A stretch of DNA of 64,000 nt from Caproiciproducens galactitolivorans (GTDB lineage: Bacteria; Bacillota; Clostridia; Oscillospirales; Acutalibacteraceae), in NCBI RefSeq assembly GCF_004768785.1, contig NZ_SRMQ01000004.1, positions 62,001 through 126,000 on the forward strand. Direction: 5' to 3'. Made by a program: the position numbers and the translations under genes. The stretch's first letter is position 1. Each line of letters begins with the position of its first letter. A model generated the notes under the pieces. That model was not told where the DNA came from. It worked only from the letters and a program-made list of their open reading frames with translations, and ran no database searches. Positions 7,715-17,025 of this stretch are shown in pieces.

Positions 7715-9229
7715 TTATAAGGAATGCATCAGCTCTTTCGTTGAAATATACAGGGCATCAAAAATTTTGCGGTGCTTTTGGTAAACCGCATGGTTTTCCA
7801 TGTTCGGGTGGATTTCCATAGCAGGCTTGACCACAGCTTCAAGCTCGCCCCAGCTTTGGTAGGCACCTACAGCGAGGGCCGCCATAATGGCGTCGCCGTA
7901 TGAAGCGCCGAAGGTGATGCTGGATGTGCAGACCGTTCTGCCGAGGATGTCCGCCACGATTTGCAGCCAGACCGGATTTTTGGTTCCGCCGCCGACCGCC
8001 ATGATCTTTTTGACGGGTAGGTTGTTTTCCTCTAAAATATCAAAATGCTGAGCGATGGAGTAGCCGATGCCTTCCAGCGCGGATTTGTACAGGTGCGACC
8101 GGGTGTGACCCAGGTTAAGCCCGAAGAACATCCCCTTTGCGAACGGGTCGTTCAGGGGCGTCCGTTCCCCCGCAAAATAGGGGAGGGTGATCAGCCCGTC
8201 GCTGCCCGCGGGTATTTTCTCAATATCTTTTGCCATTGCGGCGAATGCGTTCTCGCCGCCTGCCGCCTGCGCCGCAGCCAGGTCGGAATACAGGTTGTCG
8301 CGGAACCATTTCGTCAGGGTGCCCGCAGTATTGGTTCCGGCGCAGACGCTGTACGTGCCCGGGATGATAAAGGTGCCCGGCCAGACCCGGTTGTCCTGGA
8401 TCAGCTTATCCGCAAGATAAACAAAATAGCAGGAGGAACCGAGCTGAACCATAATATCCCCCGGCTGGAACACCCCGGTGCTAATCGCCTCCGCGCCGGA
8501 GTCCCCGGTGCCGACCAGCACGCTGGTGCCTTCCTGCAGGCCGGTTTCGGCCGCCGCCTGCGCGGTGATGCCGCCGGCAATCTCGGTTGCCGTCATAACT
8601 TCCGCCAGCTGGGATGGCTTGCAGAACATGCCGCACATCGCTTCGTTTACTGTATCGTTTTTCAGGTCGTAAAGCGGGGCGAAGTCCTCCGCAAGATATT
8701 TGTCGATGCAGTACCGCCCAGTCAGCTTTGCCGTGATATAGGACGAGGCGGTCAGGAATTTATACGTTTTCGCGTAAACATGGGGAAGATTATTTTTAAT
8801 CCACAGGATTTTCGGGGAAATATCGGAGGAGCATATCGGGTGGCCGAAAACAGTTTCCGCGTTCTCCCCATAGTACTCGTTCAGGTAATCGATTTCCTTG
8901 TGGCTTCTGGAATCGATGCCGTACAAAATCGCTTTGCACAAAGGCTTGCAGTTTTCGTCCACGGGTAGGCAGTCGCACCCTAGCGCGCTGATCCCAAGGC
9001 AGGCGATTTTGGAGGGCGAAATCCCCGATTCCTCCAGAAGTGCGCGGCTTACGCTGCAAACATCGCCCCACCAGACCTTTTCCGCGTCGTGTTCAAAATA
9101 GTTTGGCTGAGGGTTTTCAATATCGTGTGTTTTCGACTGGTATGCAACCACTTTGCAGTTCTCGTCAATCAGCACGCCCTTTGTCTCGTTGGTGCCCACG
9201 TCAATTCCCATGAAAAATTGAGAGCTCAT
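7715..9229 (-). CDS. FGGY-family carbohydrate kinase (xylulokinase-like)
   Basis: This kinase of about 504 aa has the N-terminal phosphate-binding segment MGIDVGTNETKGVLID, GTGDSGAEAI near residue 235, the second phosphate and adenosine motifs around LPYFAGERTPLNDP and MAVGGGTKNPVWLQI, all typical of xylulokinase/glycerol kinase relatives. It phosphorylates a sugar or polyol with ATP; the substrate is not evident. ATG at 9229 is preferred because AGAGG lies 6 bases before it, whereas the ATG at 9235 touches that site. It sits between the BtpA-like gene and a HAD phosphatase in one operon governed by the GntR-linked operator region. Confidence 0.88.
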   Translation of the reverse strand: MSSQFFMGIDVGTNETKGVLIDENCKVVAYQSKTHDIENPQPNYFEHDAEKVWWGDVCSVSRALLEESGISPSKIACLGISALGCDCLPVDENCKPLCKAILYGIDSRSHKEIDYLNEYYGENAETVFGHPICSSDISPKILWIKNNLPHVYAKTYKFLTASSYITAKLTGRYCIDKYLAEDFAPLYDLKNDTVNEAMCGMFCKPSQLAEVMTATEIAGGITAQAAAETGLQEGTSVLVGTGDSGAEAISTGVFQPGDIMVQLGSSCYFVYLADKLIQDNRVWPGTFIIPGTYSVCAGTNTAGTLTKWFRDNLYSDLAAAQAAGGENAFAAMAKDIEKIPAGSDGLITLPYFAGERTPLNDPFAKGMFFGLNLGHTRSHLYKSALEGIGYSIAQHFDILEENNLPVKKIMAVGGGTKNPVWLQIVADILGRTVCTSSITFGASYGDAIMAALAVGAYQSWGELEAVVKPAMEIHPNMENHAVYQKHRKIFDALYISTKELMHSL

Positions 9230-9243
9230 TTTCATCCTCTTTT

Positions 9244-10062
9244 CTATTCTAAGCCGTTCCGGAACGCACGTACTTTTTCCATGAATTCAGAAACGCGGTT
9301 TACGTCAATTTTTCCATCAAATTTCCCGTTTTCCTTGAATGTCGTGCCGACATAGGAGCCGTCCGCAATACGCAGCACGGATTCTACGTTGGAAAGATTG
9401 CACCCCGTTCCGCAGAATACCGGAGTTTCGCCCGCGGCGGCCTTTATCTCTGCAAGCAAAGACGTTTCGGGACCGCTTCCTGCCATTCCGCCCGCAACCA
9501 CAAGGCAGTCCGGCGCGCAGTTGAAGATCATGGTTTTTGTAATGCTGGCAAGATCCCTGTCGTTTAAATAGACTTCGCCCTCTCCGTTAATAAAATACGT
9601 CAGGCGTAGTTTGTCCAGCCGGAGCGCGCTTTTCAGCCGTATCGTTTCGCCGATGTCGCGGTCAATCACGCCAAGGTCGCCCACCCAACCGCCGGTGAAC
9701 ATACAGCGAGTAAACTGGGCGTCCGTTGCGGCGCAAAGCTCGATGGTTGCATCGGGGTCGTAAATCGCTTCCGCGCCGTAGGGGATCCGGAAATCGTCCG
9801 AAAGCGCGCCAATCACCCTCCCCATTGCCGCCAGCGTGACGGCGGAAACCTTTTTCTGGTACGGCAAGCTGAATTCATTGGTGATAAGAACGCCGTCCAC
9901 GCCGCCGTCCTGCAGGGCCTTTAAATCCGACCGGGCCTGTTGGATAACCTTATCCATTGAGCTGTTGTTTATGTAGAACGAAGGATCACCGGGAAGTGCC
10001 CTTAAATGCAGCAGCCCGATAATCGGCTTTTCTGTATGGAATAGATCCTTTATCCAGGACAT
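9244..10062 (-). CDS. BtpA/SgcQ family TIM-barrel protein
   Basis: This 272-aa protein matches the BtpA/SgcQ family: an N-terminal IIGLLHLRALPGDP segment, GVDGVLITNEF near residue 55, a PYGAEAIYDPDA region and a C-terminal GTGCNLSNVESVL phosphate-site-like block. Members are predicted TIM-barrel aldolase-like enzymes often found in sugar operons; biochemical roles are poorly known. A GGAGG site precedes the start by about 9 bases. It is first of a four-gene operon with the FGGY kinase, HAD phosphatase and zinc-ribbon membrane protein, divergent from the GntR regulator. A role after phosphorylation, such as lyase or isomerase, would fit but is inference. Confidence 0.82.
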   Translation of the reverse strand: MSWIKDLFHTEKPIIGLLHLRALPGDPSFYINNSSMDKVIQQARSDLKALQDGGVDGVLITNEFSLPYQKKVSAVTLAAMGRVIGALSDDFRIPYGAEAIYDPDATIELCAATDAQFTRCMFTGGWVGDLGVIDRDIGETIRLKSALRLDKLRLTYFINGEGEVYLNDRDLASITKTMIFNCAPDCLVVAGGMAGSGPETSLLAEIKAAAGETPVFCGTGCNLSNVESVLRIADGSYVGTTFKENGKFDGKIDVNRVSEFMEKVRAFRNGLE

Positions 10063-10088
10063 TTTTGTACCTCCAAGTTATCAAACGG

Positions 10089-10110
10089 TATGACGTAATA
10101 ATACGACATA
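10089..10110. promoter_or_regulatory. candidate operator upstream of btpA-like operon
   Basis: The near-palindrome TATGACG-N8-CGACATA lies 27 bp before the BtpA-like start. The same arrangement recurs at 11398-11419 just downstream of the transporter promoter. Both flank the GntR/UTRA gene, so it is the likely regulator (inference). Confidence 0.6.
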
Positions 10111-10421
10111 TTCAATGCCAAGAAAATTGCTCATCCTGCGGAAAGCAAAACGAGCATACGAACGACAATTATACCTACTATTCTACGATTACAATCATAC
10201 TATAACATATGCTAATGGGGAATACAATTATAAATTTTGTACAATTTATCAGTTTGATTTAATCTATTGTAACGAAATTTAGACTTTCTATCCACTTTTT
10301 CAGGGGATAATTTTCTTAATGAATTAAAAATCTATTGTAAAGAAACGAAATATGTAATATAATAAATATAAGTTGAATTAGAACGTTATTTTATTGAAAA
10401 AGGTTTGAAAGGACAAATTCT
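10111..10421. promoter_or_regulatory. AT-rich divergent intergenic region with promoters
   Basis: The region separates the btpA-like operon from the GntR gene. A clear plus-strand promoter is TTGTAA (10335-10340), 17 bases, TATAAT (10358-10363). On the minus strand the motif GTTATAGTATGAT (10194-10206) and a TATAAT-like box follow. No gene is visible. Confidence 0.6.
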
Positions 10422-11144
10422 ATGGGTCTTTCTTTAAATATGGAGTCACAAACTCCCCTGTATCAGCAGCTAATGGAGGAAATAAAGCGAAAAATTGACA
10501 TCGGCGAATTCCGCTACGGCGATAAGATTCCCAGCGAGCCGGAGTTTATGAATATGTATTCCATCAGCCGGATTACCGTGCGCAAGGCGGTGGAGGAGCT
10601 TGTTACGGAAGGCTACCTTGTGAAAAAGCAGGGGAAGGGTACTTTTGTAAACAAGCCAAAGCTCAAGCGTAAAATCGAAAATGTTTTGAGCTTTAAAAAC
10701 GCCTGCATTGCCTGTGGCATGAAACCTTCCCACACCCTGGTGGACCGGAAGATCATTAACCCCGGTGTGGATGAAAAGAATTTTTTAAACCATGGAAGCA
10801 ACGATAAAATTATATTTACGCAGAGGGTGCTGTCGGCGGACGGCGACCCCATTATGCTCGAAAACAATTATTTCCCCATTAAGGGCTTTGAATTTTTACT
10901 GGAAGAAAAGCTCGACAGCTCTTTGTATACGCTTTTGAACAGCAAGGGGATTTATCCCGCGGGTTCGGAAACCTGTACGCTGGAGCTGGTGCGCGCGACC
11001 GCTTATACAGCTAAGCTGCTCCATGTTTCGCTTGGCGAGCCACTTTTTTACATGATTGCCAACATTACGGATAGCAATAACCGCCCGGTGCATATTGGAA
11101 GGCAGTATATTGTCGGTAGCCGGTATATATTCAATCTTCCTTGA
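10422..11144 (+). CDS. GntR family transcriptional regulator with UTRA domain (HutC subfamily)
   Basis: This 240-aa regulator has an N-terminal winged helix (YQQLMEEIKRKIDIGEF, then KIPSEPEFMNMYSISRITVRKAVEEL up to about residue 60) and a C-terminal UTRA effector domain ending in the IGRQYIVGSRY-type block. HutC-type GntR proteins usually bind palindromes near their own loci and respond to sugar phosphates or amino-acid derivatives. It lies between two catabolic transcription units that share a 22-bp near-palindrome, so it likely controls both. AAAGGA lies upstream of the start. The effector is unknown. Confidence 0.88.
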   Translation: MGLSLNMESQTPLYQQLMEEIKRKIDIGEFRYGDKIPSEPEFMNMYSISRITVRKAVEELVTEGYLVKKQGKGTFVNKPKLKRKIENVLSFKNACIACGMKPSHTLVDRKIINPGVDEKNFLNHGSNDKIIFTQRVLSADGDPIMLENNYFPIKGFEFLLEEKLDSSLYTLLNSKGIYPAGSETCTLELVRATAYTAKLLHVSLGEPLFYMIANITDSNNRPVHIGRQYIVGSRYIFNLP

Positions 11145-11165
11145 TCTATACAAATACATACGATG

Positions 11166-11208
11166 GCAGCATCCCTTGCAGCATCTCTTCAAGGGATGCT
11201 GCTTTTTT
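11166..11208 (+). terminator. intrinsic terminator after gntR-type gene
   Basis: A perfect 13-bp stem GCAGCATCCCTTG / CAAGGGATGCTGC is followed by six T, just after the regulator stop. Confidence 0.92.
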
Positions 11209-11365
11209 CTTATAAATAAAAACGCCCGGCTGCGGACTCAAAAAGGCGTATTGAAAGGAAAAATCAAAAAATTCCTCAGGTTATTCTTGTGCGGAAACAC
11301 AACTGAAAAATATGACGAAAAAATGAACAAATTTTTTAAGGAATCCACAAATCTGTTAAATACTA

Positions 11366-11394
11366 TTGACAATGGGTGTGAAAATTGCTAATCT
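11366..11394 (+). promoter_or_regulatory. promoter of the carrier gene
   Basis: TTGACA (11366-11371), 17-base spacer, TAATCT (11389-11394). The candidate operator begins 4 bases further downstream, which would cover the transcription start and fits repression. Confidence 0.65.
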
Positions 11395-11397
11395 CTA

Positions 11398-11419
11398 TAT
11401 GACGATGTATTACGACATA
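11398..11419. promoter_or_regulatory. candidate operator upstream of carrier gene
   Basis: Near-palindrome TATGACG-N8-CGACATA, identical in its two 7-base arms to the copy at 10089-10110. It overlaps the expected +1 region of the promoter. Confidence 0.6.
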
Positions 11420-11485
11420 TGACATGCTAATACGATTACAGCAAGCCTTTGTAAGCACAGCGGAATGATATTAAGGAGGAGAACT

Positions 11486-12931
11486 ATGTCTACTGGAACT
11501 TCAGCTTTATTAAAAAAGAAAAAATTCACGCTGCCCCACGTTTACACAATTGCCTTTCTGCTTATTGTTTTTGTTGCCATCCTCACCTGGTTCGTACCCA
11601 GCGGCGAATTTGACCGAAAGGAAATTGAAACGGCGGCAGGAACCCGGTCGGTAGCCATCGCCGGAACATACCACCTCGTTCCAAAGGTGGACGAGGACGG
11701 AACCGACCATCGTCAAGACATTGCGGACATTCTTCAGGCGCCGACCAAAGGAATTCAAGCGGCTTCCGATGTTGTGGCGTTTGTCCTTCTGATTGGCGGC
11801 ACATTCCAGATCATCAACACGACGGGCGCAATTAACGCCGGCATGAAACGCGTTGTAAAAAAGCTGCGCGGCAAAGCATCTTTGATTATTCCGATTTCCA
11901 TGATTCTTTTCGGGCTTGGCGGTACGTCGTTTGGCATGTCCGAGGAAGCGCTTCCGTTCTACGCGATCTTTATGCCGATCATCATGGGGATGGGGTACGA
12001 CTCCATGACGGCGTTCATGATCGTTTTCCTGGGGCCGCAATTAGGATACTGCGCCTCCACTACGAACCCCTTCAACGTATTGATTGCGCAGGGAATCGCG
12101 GGCATCTCCGGAAATCCGCAGTTGGGCTTCCGCTTTATCCAGTGGATTATTTTCATGGCGATGGGTATTGTTTTCGTCATGATGTATGCAAAGAAAGTAA
12201 AAAACAATCCGGAAAGCTCCATTACCTACCATGACGATATCGCGAAGCGCGAAGAATTCCTTGTGAACGCTCAGGAAGAGGACAGCGAATTCACGCTAAG
12301 GCAAAAGCTCGTCCTCCTTGCCTTCACCCTTGGCATGGGGCTCATCATTTTCGGCCTAGTCAAGTTCGGGTGGTATATGGATGAAATCTCCATGGTCTTC
12401 CTTGGAATAGGGCTGGCTTCCGGTATTCTCGGCGGGTTGAAGGAAAAAGAAATTGCGGAACAGTTTGTAATTGGCTTGAAAGATTTTGCATATGCCGCCG
12501 TTATTATTGGCGTTGCCCGCGGAATCCTTTCCGTTGCGGAAAACGGCCTGATTATCGACACAATCCTGAATGCTCTGGCCACTTCCCTGCAGGGTGTTCC
12601 GACCGTCATCTTCACAACAATGATGTATTTCGCACAGAGCCTGATCGCCCTGTTAATCCCCTCTTCTTCCGGACAGGCTGCCCTTACCATTCCGGTTATG
12701 GCGCCGCTTACCAGACTGATGGGCGTTAACCCGGAAGCCTCTGTAACCTGCCTCCAGTATGCAAACCAGTGCATCAATACCATCAGTCCCACCGCCGGTA
12801 TGACGGTTGCAGGGCTTGCGGTTTGCAAAATTTCTTTCCAACAGTGGTGGAAAACCTGCTGGAAGCTGTTCATTGTCATGACGGTTCTTGGTATTGCCTT
12901 TACCGCGATTTCCGGTATGCTTCCTGCTTAA
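11486..12931 (+). CDS. YfcC family membrane carrier (DcuC-like)
   Basis: This 481-aa polytopic protein begins with a basic segment and a transmembrane helix (FTLPHVYTIAFLLIVF region), then the WFVPSGEF motif characteristic of YfcC/arginine-deiminase-type carriers, and about 11-12 hydrophobic segments, with LIPSSSGQAALTIPVMAPL and NTISPTAGMTVAGL late in the protein. Family members are predicted secondary transporters for amino acids or C4-dicarboxylates; specificity is unknown. ATG at 11486 has AAGGAGG 5-10 bases upstream; the frame is open to 11465 but lacks such a site. A promoter plus operator precede it and a strong terminator follows, so it may be monocistronic. Confidence 0.85.
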   Translation: MSTGTSALLKKKKFTLPHVYTIAFLLIVFVAILTWFVPSGEFDRKEIETAAGTRSVAIAGTYHLVPKVDEDGTDHRQDIADILQAPTKGIQAASDVVAFVLLIGGTFQIINTTGAINAGMKRVVKKLRGKASLIIPISMILFGLGGTSFGMSEEALPFYAIFMPIIMGMGYDSMTAFMIVFLGPQLGYCASTTNPFNVLIAQGIAGISGNPQLGFRFIQWIIFMAMGIVFVMMYAKKVKNNPESSITYHDDIAKREEFLVNAQEEDSEFTLRQKLVLLAFTLGMGLIIFGLVKFGWYMDEISMVFLGIGLASGILGGLKEKEIAEQFVIGLKDFAYAAVIIGVARGILSVAENGLIIDTILNALATSLQGVPTVIFTTMMYFAQSLIALLIPSSSGQAALTIPVMAPLTRLMGVNPEASVTCLQYANQCINTISPTAGMTVAGLAVCKISFQQWWKTCWKLFIVMTVLGIAFTAISGMLPA

Positions 12932-13010
12932 TCCAATCCCATTGGCACTGGGGATATCCGGTATTGTACTGAACAGAAAACAACATTCCCTGATTTCGAT
13001 ACAGGTTTTG

Positions 13011-13044
13011 CCGGCGCCATAAACATGGCGCCGGTCGCGTTTTT
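13011..13044 (+). terminator. intrinsic terminator after the carrier gene
   Basis: Perfect 10-bp stem CCGGCGCCAT / ATGGCGCCGG with an AAAC loop, followed by TCGCGTTTTT. It separates the carrier from the ABC transporter genes, which may depend on read-through or a promoter I could not see clearly. Confidence 0.8.
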
Positions 13045-13087
13045 CACCCAATAACAGGAATTATTTGATAAAAGATAGGAGTTTATT

Positions 13088-13951
13088 ATGAAATTCAAAA
13101 AAAGAATTGCGGCGACGCTTGTGAGTGTGCTTCTGACGGCGGGGCTGATAACCACGGCCGGCTGCACGAAGTCCGAAACAGCGGCGCCGGCCTCAAACGC
13201 AACAAAAAAAGTACTGCGGGTTGGCATGGAATGTAACTACGCCCCCTACAACTGGACGCAGGCGGACAACTCTAACGGTGCGGTCCCCATTGCCAACAGC
13301 GGCGGCGAATACACCAACGGGTACGACGTGATGATGGCGAAGAAAATCGCCGACGCAATCGGCTATGAACTGCAGATTGTGAAAACAGAGTGGGACGGCC
13401 TTGCGCCGGGCGTGGTTTCCGGTAAGCTGGACGCGGTTATCGCCGGCATGAGCATTACCGAAGAGCGCAAGAAAACCGTTGATTTCACCGACCCGTACTA
13501 TAAGGCAACCATCTACGCGCTGGTCCGCTCCGACAGCAAATATGTTTCCGCAAAAAGCGTGGCGGATTTAAAGGGAGCTTCCTGTACCTCCCAGCAGAAT
13601 ACCGTCTGGTACGATATGCTAAGGCAGATTCCGGACGCGAAGATTCAGCCGGCCATGAAAAATGTTCCTTCGCTAATCGTCGCCCTCTCTTCCGGTAAAA
13701 CCGATGTTTTTGTAACGGACAAGCCGACCGCAATGGGTGCCGTGTATGCCAACAAAAAGCTGGTGATGCTCGACTTTTCGGGCGAAAACGGCTTTCAGGC
13801 TTCCGATGAGGATGTGAACCTCGGCATTGCGGTGTCCAAGTCGAACCCCGAACTGAAGGCCGCCATCAACAAGGCCCTTTCCGCCATCAGCGAGACGGAC
13901 CGCGACAAAATCATGCAGGATGCGATTGCCAAACAGCCTTTGGCGCAATAA
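13088..13951 (+). CDS. amino-acid-type ABC transporter substrate-binding lipoprotein
   Basis: This 287-aa protein starts with a lipoprotein signal (KKR, hydrophobic stretch, LITTAGC with the acylated Cys near residue 26) and a family 3 solute-binding domain: VGMECNYAPYNW, NGYDVMMAKKIADAIG, EWDGLAPGVVSGKLDAVIAGMSIT and the FTDPYYKA hinge segment. Family 3 proteins bind polar amino acids and related compounds outside the membrane. AGGAG lies upstream of the ATG. It is followed by permease and ATPase genes in the standard order. Given the frl-like and GntR-linked neighbours, a glycated amino acid is a possible ligand (inference). Confidence 0.9.
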   Translation: MKFKKRIAATLVSVLLTAGLITTAGCTKSETAAPASNATKKVLRVGMECNYAPYNWTQADNSNGAVPIANSGGEYTNGYDVMMAKKIADAIGYELQIVKTEWDGLAPGVVSGKLDAVIAGMSITEERKKTVDFTDPYYKATIYALVRSDSKYVSAKSVADLKGASCTSQQNTVWYDMLRQIPDAKIQPAMKNVPSLIVALSSGKTDVFVTDKPTAMGAVYANKKLVMLDFSGENGFQASDEDVNLGIAVSKSNPELKAAINKALSAISETDRDKIMQDAIAKQPLAQ

Positions 13952-13972
13952 CGCGAAAATACAGGAAGTGAG

Positions 13973-14791
13973 TTGTCAGTTATGAATCTCCCCGGCGACG
14001 CCGACTTTTTCGGCTGGGTTCTCTATATTGCAAAACATTACGGCGTAATTTTCCTAAACGGCGCGGGCATAACGTTCCTGCTGGCGCTGGTCGGCACGCT
14101 GATCGGCTGCGTCATCGGCCTTCTGGTCGGCGTGTTGCGCACGCTCCCCGTCCGCAGGGACGCAAACACGTTTGTAAAAACCCTGCACAGGCTGCTCCAG
14201 TTCATTTTGGCCGCCTACATCGAAGTTTTCCGCGGCACCCCGATGATTGTGCAGGCAATGGTGCTGTACTACGGTTCCATGCAGGTGTTTAAAGTAGATA
14301 TGACGCCCCTCTTCGCGGGCTTCTTCGTTGTTTCCATCAATACCGGCGCGTATATGGCGGAAACCGTCCGAGGTGGGATTGGCTCGATCGATATCGGCCA
14401 GACGGAAGGTGCTATGGCTATCGGGATGTCTCACTGGCAGACGATGCTGTACGTCATCTTGCCGCAGACCCTGCGCAACATCCTCCCACAGATTGGAAAC
14501 AACCTCATCATCAATATCAAGGATACATCCGTTCTTAATGTCATTTCCGTAACGGAGCTGTACTTTTCCGGGAACTCCGCGGCCGGCGCCTTTATGCGCT
14601 ACTTTGAAGTGTTCTTCATCATTTGTGTGATCTACTTTATCATGACCTTTACATGCTCGCGCCTGCTTCTCTGGATCGAGCATAAAATTGATGGTTCCAG
14701 CTATTACTCGCTCGTAAAGAGCGACATGATGGCCGACCCTTCGGGTCATAATCCTGTCCAAATGGGAGGAGGGAAAACATGGACGAACTGA
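13973..14791 (+). CDS. amino-acid ABC transporter permease (HisM/GlnP type)
   Basis: This permease of about 272 aa has five or so transmembrane segments and the polar-amino-acid permease motifs [18 protein letters not shown] (about 82) and [22 protein letters not shown] (about 127) followed by the ATPase-contact loop and the [14 protein letters not shown] segment. TTG at 13973 has AGGAAG at good spacing; ATG at 13982 is an alternative. It lies 21 bases after the binding protein gene and overlaps the ATPase gene by 13 bases, which indicates one operon and coupled translation. The single permease gene suggests a homodimeric channel. Confidence 0.9.
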   Translation: MSVMNLPGDADFFGWVLYIAKHYGVIFLNGAGITFLLALVGTLIGCVIGLLVGVLRTLPVRRDANTFVKTLHRLLQFILAAYIEVFRGTPMIVQAMVLYYGSMQVFKVDMTPLFAGFFVVSINTGAYMAETVRGGIGSIDIGQTEGAMAIGMSHWQTMLYVILPQTLRNILPQIGNNLIINIKDTSVLNVISVTELYFSGNSAAGAFMRYFEVFFIICVIYFIMTFTCSRLLLWIEHKIDGSSYYSLVKSDMMADPSGHNPVQMGGGKTWTN

Positions 14792-15528
14792 AATCCCCCA
14801 TTCTGCAGGTTCGGCATCTGAGCAAGAGATTCGGGGACAATGTGGTGCTTCGGGACATCAACTTTGAAACCCGGCACGGCAATGTAATCTGTATTATCGG
14901 TGCTTCCGGCTCGGGAAAATCCACGCTGCTGCGCTGCATTAATATGCTGGAAACCCCAACCTCCGGCCAGATTTTGTTCCACGGGCAGGATATTACCGGG
15001 AAGGGGATAAACATCAACGCCTACCGCGCCAAGGTGGGCATGGTGTTCCAGTCCTTTAACCTGTTCAACAATATGACCGTTCTGGGAAACTGCATGGCGG
15101 GCGTTACGAAGGTTCTGAAAAAGGATAAGAAAACGGCGGAGGAAACCGCGATGGAATACCTTTCCAAGGTTGGCATGGCGGAATATATCAACGCAAAGCC
15201 GCATCAGCTTTCCGGCGGGCAGAAGCAGCGGGTGGCGATTGCCCGCGCGCTGGCGATGGAACCCGAGATGCTTCTGTTCGACGAACCGACCAGCGCGCTG
15301 GATCCGCAGATGGTGGGAGAGGTGCTGGAGGTTATGCGCAGCTTGGCGAAGGAGGGCATGACCATGGTGATCGTTACCCATGAGATGGCCTTCGCGCGTG
15401 ACGTTTCGTCCCGGGTGGTCTTTATGAAAGACGGCGTTGTCGCCGAGGAAGGCGAACCGGCAGAACTTTTCGAAAACCCAAAGCAGGAAGCCACCAAGGA
15501 CTTTTTGGCGAGATTCCGGAATAAGTAA
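14779..15528 (+). CDS. amino-acid ABC transporter ATP-binding protein (HisP/GlnQ type)
   Basis: This 249-aa ATPase has Walker [10 protein letters not shown] (about 38), the Q-loop [16 protein letters not shown], signature [15 protein letters not shown] (about 143), Walker [15 protein letters not shown] and the switch histidine in [12 protein letters not shown]. All catalytic motifs are intact, as in polar-amino-acid importers. GGGAGGAGGG precedes the start. It is the last gene of the operon, followed by a terminator. Confidence 0.93.
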   Translation: MDELKSPILQVRHLSKRFGDNVVLRDINFETRHGNVICIIGASGSGKSTLLRCINMLETPTSGQILFHGQDITGKGININAYRAKVGMVFQSFNLFNNMTVLGNCMAGVTKVLKKDKKTAEETAMEYLSKVGMAEYINAKPHQLSGGQKQRVAIARALAMEPEMLLFDEPTSALDPQMVGEVLEVMRSLAKEGMTMVIVTHEMAFARDVSSRVVFMKDGVVAEEGEPAELFENPKQEATKDFLARFRNK

Positions 15529-15552
15529 TGTAAGGATCTATTAAAATAAAAA

Positions 15553-15588
15553 ACGGAGTTTCTGTTCGAAACAGAGCTCCGTCTTTTT
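15553..15588 (+). terminator. intrinsic terminator of the ABC transporter operon
   Basis: The inverted repeat ACGGAG.TTCTGTT / AACAGA.CTCCGT is followed by CTTTTT, 25 bp after the ATPase stop. Confidence 0.8.
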
Positions 15589-15621
15589 CCTTTGTGCGGC
15601 TGTTAATAAGCCAAGCCGCCG

Positions 15622-16009
<388 letters not shown>

Positions 16010-16015
16010 TTTCAG

Positions 16016-16050
16016 AAAAAAGTGCTGTTCCAAAGAACAGCGCTTTTTCT
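16016..16050 (-). terminator. bidirectional intrinsic terminator
   Basis: Stem AGTGCTGTTC / GAACAGCGCT with a CAAA loop and poly-A/poly-T flanks on both sides. In the minus direction it ends transcription of the aldose-epimerase-like gene at 16110. Confidence 0.75.
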
Positions 16051-16109
16051 TAATTTATTCGGTTTGGAATTTACACAATTCGAGCGGGTTTGCGCCGCTT
16101 TGCGTGTTG

Positions 16110-16979
16110 TTATTTCAGTACCGAAACCTGATAGCCCACAGAATATTCTTTCCCGGCTGGGAGTACAATCCGGTAGGGCTTATCCTCAAAATTTCCGCTT
16201 TCATCTGTAAGCGCCGGAAGCCCGTTCCACGGCTCAAGGCAGACGAACGGCGCCTGCTTTTTTGGCGGCGTCCACAGCACTAGGACTTGGAAACCGTTAA
16301 AGTCAAGCTCAACGCCGGTCCCGTCGCTTTTCTTTACAAGTCGGACCTTGCGACTCTTGAGATCCTTTGCAATGAGCGCGTCAACGTCAAAATCGCTGTA
16401 GAGAAGGGGGAAGGTGTACGATTCAATGCGCTTGCTGAATTTATAATCCTCGCTGAACAGGCTGTTTTCGTCCGTATAATAAAGGTCGGTATTCTCCGCT
16501 TTCTCAAATTTCAGCTCGTAGTCCTCGATCGAGCCGTCCACGCAAAAGCCGGGGTGCCCGCCGATGCAGAACTGCATATCGCCGTTTCCTGTGTTTTTTA
16601 CCGTATAAGTGGTCTTGTAGCCGGCTTCGGAAATTTCATGCGCGATGGTAAGCGCGAAGTCATACGGGTACTGCGCCCTTGTTACCTCGTTGGAAACTAG
16701 TGTGAAAACGGCCCTTGTGTCGGTGCACTCGGTCAGTTCAAACTGACTTTTGCGCGCAAATCCATGCTTTGCTGTTGCGGAGCAGACGGTTGAACCGAAC
16801 TTCACTTTGTTGTCTTTCAGCGCGCTGACGAATGGGAAAAGAATGGGAGCGTGTCCGGTCCAATACTTTGGGTCGCCCGTCCAGACGTATTCCCTCCCGT
16901 TGTTTTTGTACGAGATTAATTCGCCTCCAAGCGTGTCAACGATTCCTTGCGCACATCCAAGTTGTAATGTTTTTTGCAT
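16110..16979 (-). CDS. aldose 1-epimerase family protein (LacX-like)
   Basis: This 289-aa protein resembles LacX/galactose-mutarotase-like proteins: an N-terminal GGELISYKNNGREYVW segment, HGFARKSQFEL near residue 80, FCIGGHPGFCVDG in mid-protein carrying the histidine expected at the active site, and CLEPWNGLPAL near the C terminus. The family interconverts sugar anomers in the cytosol; the sugar is unknown. GGAGG lies 8 bases before the ATG. It appears monocistronic, with a palindrome GGTAACAGTTACC between a TATAAT box and the start, so it is probably controlled by a local repressor. Confidence 0.85.
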   Translation of the reverse strand: MQKTLQLGCAQGIVDTLGGELISYKNNGREYVWTGDPKYWTGHAPILFPFVSALKDNKVKFGSTVCSATAKHGFARKSQFELTECTDTRAVFTLVSNEVTRAQYPYDFALTIAHEISEAGYKTTYTVKNTGNGDMQFCIGGHPGFCVDGSIEDYELKFEKAENTDLYYTDENSLFSEDYKFSKRIESYTFPLLYSDFDVDALIAKDLKSRKVRLVKKSDGTGVELDFNGFQVLVLWTPPKKQAPFVCLEPWNGLPALTDESGNFEDKPYRIVLPAGKEYSVGYQVSVLK

Positions 16980-17012
16980 TTTGAACGTTCCTCCGTTTTT
17001 ATGATTTCAGAT

Positions 17013-17025
17013 GGTAACAGTTACC
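17013..17025. promoter_or_regulatory. palindromic candidate operator of the aldose-epimerase-like gene
   Basis: GGTAACAGTTACC is a perfect 6-base-arm palindrome with a one-base centre. On the minus strand it follows a TATAAT box (17032-17037) by 6 bases, covering the likely transcription start. The regulator is not identified. Confidence 0.45.
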
